From Streptomyces sp. SM11 (lineage in GTDB: Bacteria; Actinomycetota; Actinomycetes; Streptomycetales; Streptomycetaceae), in NCBI RefSeq assembly GCF_002910905.1, contig NZ_NEUE01000126.1, positions 1 through 37,491 on the forward strand: a stretch of 37,491 nucleotides of DNA. Reading direction: 5' to 3'. This document shows, piece after piece, positions 33,803-37,491 of this stretch. The position numbers and the translations under genes were made by a program. How positions within the stretch are numbered: position 1 is the stretch's first letter; each line of letters opens with the position of its first letter. A model generated the notes under the pieces. That model was not told the origin of the DNA and made no database searches. It saw only the letters and a program-made list of their open reading frames with translations.

Positions 33803-35467
33803 TTGGCTGAGTTCATCTACACCATGCGCAAGACGCGCAAGGCGCACGGCGACAAGGTGATCCTTGATGACGTCACCTTGAACTTCCTGCCCGGTGCGAA
33901 GATCGGTGTCGTGGGGCCCAACGGCGCCGGTAAGTCCACGGTGCTGAAGATCATGGCGGGCCTGGAGCAGCCGTCCAACGGTGACGCGTTCCTGTCGCCC
34001 GGGTTCAGCGTCGGCATCCTCATGCAGGAGCCGAAGCTGGACGAGGAGAAGACCGTCCTGGAGAACGTCCAGGACGGCGCCGCCGAGATCATGGGCAAGC
34101 TCAAGCGCTTCAACGAGGTCGCCGAGCTCATGGCGACCGACTACTCCGACGCGCTGATGGAGGAGATGGGCAAGCTCCAGGAGGACCTGGACCACGCGAA
34201 CGCGTGGGACCTGGACGCCCAGCTGGAGCAGGCCATGGACGCCCTGGGCTGCCCGCCCGGCGACTGGCCGGTCACCACCCTCTCCGGTGGCGAGAAGCGC
34301 CGCGTGGCGCTCTGCAAGCTGCTCATCGAGGCCCCGGACCTGCTCCTCCTCGACGAGCCCACCAACCACCTGGACGCCGAGTCGGTGAACTGGCTGGAGC
34401 AGCACCTCTCGAAGTACTCGGGTGCCGTCGTCGCCGTCACCCACGACCGGTACTTCCTGAACAACGTCGCCGAGTGGATTCTTGAGCTCGACCGCGGCCG
34501 CGCGATCCCCTACGAGGGCAACTACTCCACGTACCTGGAGAAGAAGCAGACCCGTCTCAAGGTCGAGGGCCGCAAGGACGAGAAGCGCCAGAAGCGGCTC
34601 AAGGAAGAGCTGGAGTGGGTGCGGTCGAACGCCAAGGGGCGTCAGACCAAGTCCAAGGCCCGTCTCGCGCGGTACGAGGAGATGGCGGCCGAGGCCGACA
34701 AGATGCGGAAGCTGGACTTCGAGGAGATCCAGATTCCGCCGGGCCCGCGGCTCGGTTCCATCGTCGTCGAGGTCGAGAACCTCTCGAAGGCCTTCGGCGA
34801 CAAGGTCCTCATCGACGACCTGTCGTTCACGCTGCCCCGTAACGGCATCGTCGGCATCATCGGTCCGAACGGCGCGGGCAAGACCACGCTGTTCAAGATG
34901 ATCCAGGGCCTGGAGACGCCGGACAGCGGCGCCATCAAGGTCGGCGACACGGTCAAGATCTCCTACGTCGACCAGTCCCGCGCCAACATCGACCCGAAGA
35001 AGACCCTCTGGGCCGTCGTCTCGGACGAGCTGGACTACATCAACGTCGGCCAGGTCGAGATGCCCTCGCGCGCCTACGTCTCCGCGTTCGGCTTCAAGGG
35101 CCCGGACCAGCAGAAGCCGGCGGGCGTCCTGTCCGGTGGTGAGCGCAACCGCCTCAACCTGGCGCTGACGCTCAAGGAGGGCGGCAACCTGCTGCTCCTC
35201 GACGAGCCCACCAACGACCTCGACGTGGAGACCCTGTCCTCGCTCGAGAACGCGCTGCTGGAGTTCCCCGGTGCCGCGGTGGTCATCTCCCACGACCGCT
35301 GGTTCCTGGACCGCGTCGCCACGCACATCCTCGCCTACGAGGGTGACTCCAAGTGGTACTGGTTCGAGGGCAACTTCGAGTCGTACGAGAAGAACAAGGT
35401 CGAGCGTCTCGGCGCGGACGCGGCCCGCCCGCACCGTGCCACGTACAAGAAGCTCACGCGAGGCTGA
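33803..35467 (+). CDS. ettA: ABC-F translation factor EttA (energy-dependent translational throttle)
   Basis: Cytosolic ABC-F ATPase of 554 residues that binds the ribosomal E site and gates entry into elongation according to the ATP/ADP ratio. It has two ATP-binding cassettes, each with GPNGAGK(S/T)T. Signatures are LSGGEKRR and LSGGERNR, and Walker B is LLLLDEPTN in both. Between them lies the charged helical linker that contacts tRNA, including YLEKKQTRL and ARLARYEEM. There are no membrane segments. The start is TTG at 33803, giving the conserved N-terminus AEFIYTMRKTRKAH. Longer in-frame starts would add unrelated residues. The ribosome site is weak. The thioesterase follows after five bases. 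Confidence 0.95.
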   Translation: MAEFIYTMRKTRKAHGDKVILDDVTLNFLPGAKIGVVGPNGAGKSTVLKIMAGLEQPSNGDAFLSPGFSVGILMQEPKLDEEKTVLENVQDGAAEIMGKLKRFNEVAELMATDYSDALMEEMGKLQEDLDHANAWDLDAQLEQAMDALGCPPGDWPVTTLSGGEKRRVALCKLLIEAPDLLLLDEPTNHLDAESVNWLEQHLSKYSGAVVAVTHDRYFLNNVAEWILELDRGRAIPYEGNYSTYLEKKQTRLKVEGRKDEKRQKRLKEELEWVRSNAKGRQTKSKARLARYEEMAAEADKMRKLDFEEIQIPPGPRLGSIVVEVENLSKAFGDKVLIDDLSFTLPRNGIVGIIGPNGAGKTTLFKMIQGLETPDSGAIKVGDTVKISYVDQSRANIDPKKTLWAVVSDELDYINVGQVEMPSRAYVSAFGFKGPDQQKPAGVLSGGERNRLNLALTLKEGGNLLLLDEPTNDLDVETLSSLENALLEFPGAAVVISHDRWFLDRVATHILAYEGDSKWYWFEGNFESYEKNKVERLGADAARPHRATYKKLTRG

Positions 35468-35472
35468 TCGTC

Positions 35473-35895
35473 TTGGCTCGTCACCTTTACAGCTGCCCCC
35501 TGCGCTGGTCGGACATGGATGCCTTCGGCCACGTCAACAACGTGGTCTTCCTCCGCTATCTGGAGGAGGCGCGCATCGACTTCATGTTCCGGCTGGCGCC
35601 CGGGGACGGCTCGCCGTCGTTCTCGGGCGGGTCCGTCGTGGCCCGTCACGAGATCGACTACGTACGGCCGCTGGTCCACCGGCACGAGCCGGTGACCGTC
35701 GAGTCGTGGGTCACGAGGATAGGCGCCGCGTCCCTGACGATCGCCTACGAGATCAAGGACGCCGACCAGGTGTACGTACGCGCCTCGACCGTCGTCGTGC
35801 CGTACGACCTGGCGGCGGAGCGGCCCCGGCGGATCTCCGCCGAGGAGAAGCTCTTCCTCCAGCAGTACCTCGCAGAGGAGCCCGCGGCGGCATGA
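35473..35895 (+). CDS. Acyl-CoA thioesterase, 4-hydroxybenzoyl-CoA type hotdog fold
   Basis: A 140-residue hotdog-fold thioesterase of the 4HBT/YbgC group, hydrolysing acyl-CoA or related thioesters in the cytosol. The active-site motif WSDMDAFGHVNN is clear, with Asp16 as likely nucleophile or base and His20/Asn22 beside it. The following helix contains FLRYLEEARIDFM, and YVRP later is also typical. The start is TTG at 35473, five bases after the ettA stop, so it is co-transcribed and probably translationally coupled. Its stop overlaps the next gene's ATG. The substrate is not known; the link to translation genes is probably positional only. Confidence 0.9.
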   Translation: MARHLYSCPLRWSDMDAFGHVNNVVFLRYLEEARIDFMFRLAPGDGSPSFSGGSVVARHEIDYVRPLVHRHEPVTVESWVTRIGAASLTIAYEIKDADQVYVRASTVVVPYDLAAERPRRISAEEKLFLQQYLAEEPAAA

Positions 35896-36593
35896 CCGTG
35901 CCCTTGCAGTCGCCGCAGTTCGCCGACGCGAGGGAGGCGGCGGATCTCGCCGCCTTCCTCGGCCGGCTGCTCCACTACGACCGGGCCGCCGCGGTGCGGC
36001 TGCAGGCGGGCGGCGGCGACGCACTGGCCGTGTTCGGCCGCCCGCCCTCCTTCGAGGTCCTCGCCATCCGCACCGCCCGCCTGGCCCGCCCCGAGACGCT
36101 CGACGTCACGGTGTCGGCCGGTGAGCTGCTGGAGTCGCTGGACATCTCCGGGGAGGGCACCGGAGACCGGGGCGGTACGCTGCCCGCCCCCGTCACCGGG
36201 CCGCCCTGGACCGGTGTCCTGCCGCCCCGCGGGCCCTGGCGGGAGCAGGTCGGTCTGCCCCGGCCGGACGCCCTGCGCGCCGCTCTCGACACGGCCGTCG
36301 CCGAGTTCCGCACGCGGGACGAGGCGCTGCCCGACGAACTGCGCACCCGCGCCGAACGCGACCGGATCGGCCGAGAGATCTGGTCCCGGCCGGTCGGCGG
36401 CACGGACCTGCCCCTGCGCGCCGTGCACGCCGCCCAGTCACTCGGCTTTCTGCGCCCCGACCCGGACTTCCCCGTCTCGCTGCTCTCCGCGGGCGGCTGG
36501 CTGCGTCTGCGGACGCCCTTCGGCTCGATCGCGCTGCGCCGCGACCCGGCCGGCGGCCTGGGCGGGCTCGGCCTCACCGTCGGGCACGGCTGA
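35892..36593 (+). CDS. Conserved actinobacterial protein of unknown function
   Basis: A 233-residue cytosolic protein; no family is recognised. It has a predicted alpha/beta N-terminal part (DAREAADLAAFLGRLLHYDRAAAVRLQ and the strand AFEVLAIRTARL-like region), a Pro/Gly-rich middle and a helical segment LRTRAERDRIGREIW. The end is Gly-rich, with LLSAGGWLRLRTPFGSIALRR. There are no membrane helices, signal peptide or catalytic motif I can name. Its ATG overlaps the thioesterase stop by ATGA, so the two are coupled and may act together. The codon pattern is that of a normal gene. Confidence 0.8.
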   Translation: MTVPLQSPQFADAREAADLAAFLGRLLHYDRAAAVRLQAGGGDALAVFGRPPSFEVLAIRTARLARPETLDVTVSAGELLESLDISGEGTGDRGGTLPAPVTGPPWTGVLPPRGPWREQVGLPRPDALRAALDTAVAEFRTRDEALPDELRTRAERDRIGREIWSRPVGGTDLPLRAVHAAQSLGFLRPDPDFPVSLLSAGGWLRLRTPFGSIALRRDPAGGLGGLGLTVGHG

Positions 36594-36616
36594 CCCGCCG
36601 GACCGCCGGGACCGCT

Positions 36617-37491
36617 CTACTTCTCCTTCGGGTCCATCGGGTCCTTCGAAGGCCCGTCCGGCTTCTCCGGGGCGCGGTCGGGGGCCTCGTTCTCCGGCGC
36701 CCCGTGCGCGTCCGGCCAGACGCCGATGTGGTCCAGCTCCAGCTCCAGCAGCACCCGGTGTTCCATGCCCAGCGTCTGCGTGTAGTCTGCGGGCAACTGG
36801 AGCCGTCCCGCCCGGTCGAGCATCGCGTACTCCCGGGCCACCTGCGACTCCTGGCCCGTCGCCGCGTCCACCTCCGTGCGGCGCAGCACCTCGGAGGACG
36901 TACGGCCGTCGCGGATGGCGACCGTGCGCCGAACCTCGTTCGGCGTCGTCGGCCAGGCGCCCGAGACCAGGGTGGCCTGCTCCTTCAGCCCTGTCTGCGC
37001 CACATACGTGAGCTGCGGCGGAAGCGCTTCGGGCCTCGGCAGCCAGGGCACGTTCGCGACGGCCGGCTTCGTGGTGCGCACGCCGTACGCGACCGACGAC
37101 GTGTCGGCGTGCAGCGGTGCGGGCAGGGCCTTCAGCAGCTCGGCCCCGACCCGCTCCAGCTCGGGGCTCCGCACCTCGGCGTCCCGATGCGCCTGCGGCA
37201 GTCCCGGACCGGGCTGCGGGCGGCTGACCTCCAGGGCGCTGCGGCGCGCGTCCGCCGTCGACCGACAGGACCAGCAGCAGCACCGGCGCCGCGCCGCGCA
37301 GCGGGCGGCGGCTGAACTGCCAGCCCGCCAGGGCCGCGGGCAGCCCCCGGCCCTTGGCCGCACGCCGTTCGGCGAGCTTCGCCGCGGGCGGGAGCAGGCG
37401 CAGTGTGAGGACCGTTCCGGCGAGCAGGGCCAGCGCGGGAGCGGTGACCCACAGATCGCGGACGGAGGCGCGCTGGGTGTCCAGGCTCTGG
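36617..37491 (-). pseudogene. Rearranged remnant of an FtsX-type ABC transporter (permease parts plus ATPase tail)
   Basis: On the minus strand the frame from the edge encodes a membrane stretch typical of FtsX-like permeases (LWVTAPALALLAG, AGWQFSRRPLRGAAPVLLLVLSV). It breaks near 37260, where a +1 shift is needed. The next frame has an extracytoplasmic permease-like part (LTYVAQTGLKEQATLVSGAWP). From about 36950 it continues in frame into what looks like the C-terminal tail of the partner ATPase (VAIRDGRTSSEV, then MLDRAGRLQLP and DHIGVWPDA, an AbrB-like end), stopping at 36617. No ATPase core is present. This suggests an internal deletion plus a frameshift. The part assignments are from memory of the families. 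Confidence 0.55.

Overview
The window is high-GC actinobacterial DNA, almost certainly the chromosome of a Streptomyces. The evidence is GC-rich third codon positions, GTG and TTG starts, TANNNT-type -10 elements placed 6-7 bases before start codons, a CsoR-type copper operator, a LAXTG-type sortase signal, an SsbB-type second single-stranded DNA-binding protein and an actinobacterial inositol operon. There is no integrase, transposase, phage block or CRISPR array. The region looks like ordinary core chromosome with a few accessory or decaying loci.

Layout. 1-2358: copper efflux on the minus strand (copZ, then copA cut by the window edge), behind a textbook CsoR operator. 2408-5592: a TetR regulator divergent from an MmpL/RND exporter, sharing a 158-bp operator region. 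5593-7678: a small-molecule methyltransferase, a 63-residue helix-turn-helix protein and a DUF664/DinB-like protein. 7686-15334: the myo-inositol catabolic locus. An IolE/IolI-like TIM-barrel gene is divergent from iolC, an aldolase-like gene, iolB, iolD and iolA/mmsA. The first four of these are chained by 4-bp start/stop overlaps, and a long hairpin follows iolA. 15501-16539: a convergent DUF4291 gene and a GNAT acetyltransferase gene. 16683-20242: a fusion of an extracytoplasmic serine hydrolase to an ABC ATPase, with its permease. 20381-23189: a von Willebrand A lipoprotein and a convergent endolysin-like amidase. 23572-27340: a NarL-type two-component system, both genes frameshifted, followed by an ABC-2 exporter pair. 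27438-27710: a tRNA-Arg(UCU) gene with terminator, and a strongly structured noncoding stretch. 27864-31991: two P-loop GTPases in tandem, one with membrane segments, then ssbB. 32190-33677: a thioester-forming, sortase-anchored surface protein. 33803-36593: ettA-type ABC-F, a thioesterase and an unknown protein. 36617-37491: what appears to be a rearranged remnant of an FtsX-type ABC transporter, running off the right edge.

How the parts work together. The copper genes form a self-contained sense-and-export unit whose repressor lies outside the window. The inositol genes cover ring opening (IolD), isomerisation (IolB), phosphorylation (IolC), a likely aldolase step and oxidation of malonate semialdehyde to acetyl-CoA (IolA/MmsA). 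Inositol dehydrogenase and uptake must be elsewhere. The hydrolase-ABC fusion, the GTPase pair beside ssbB and the structured element near the tRNA are the most intriguing parts. The frameshifts in the two-component system and the broken FtsX locus are either real gene decay or assembly errors, and resequencing would decide.
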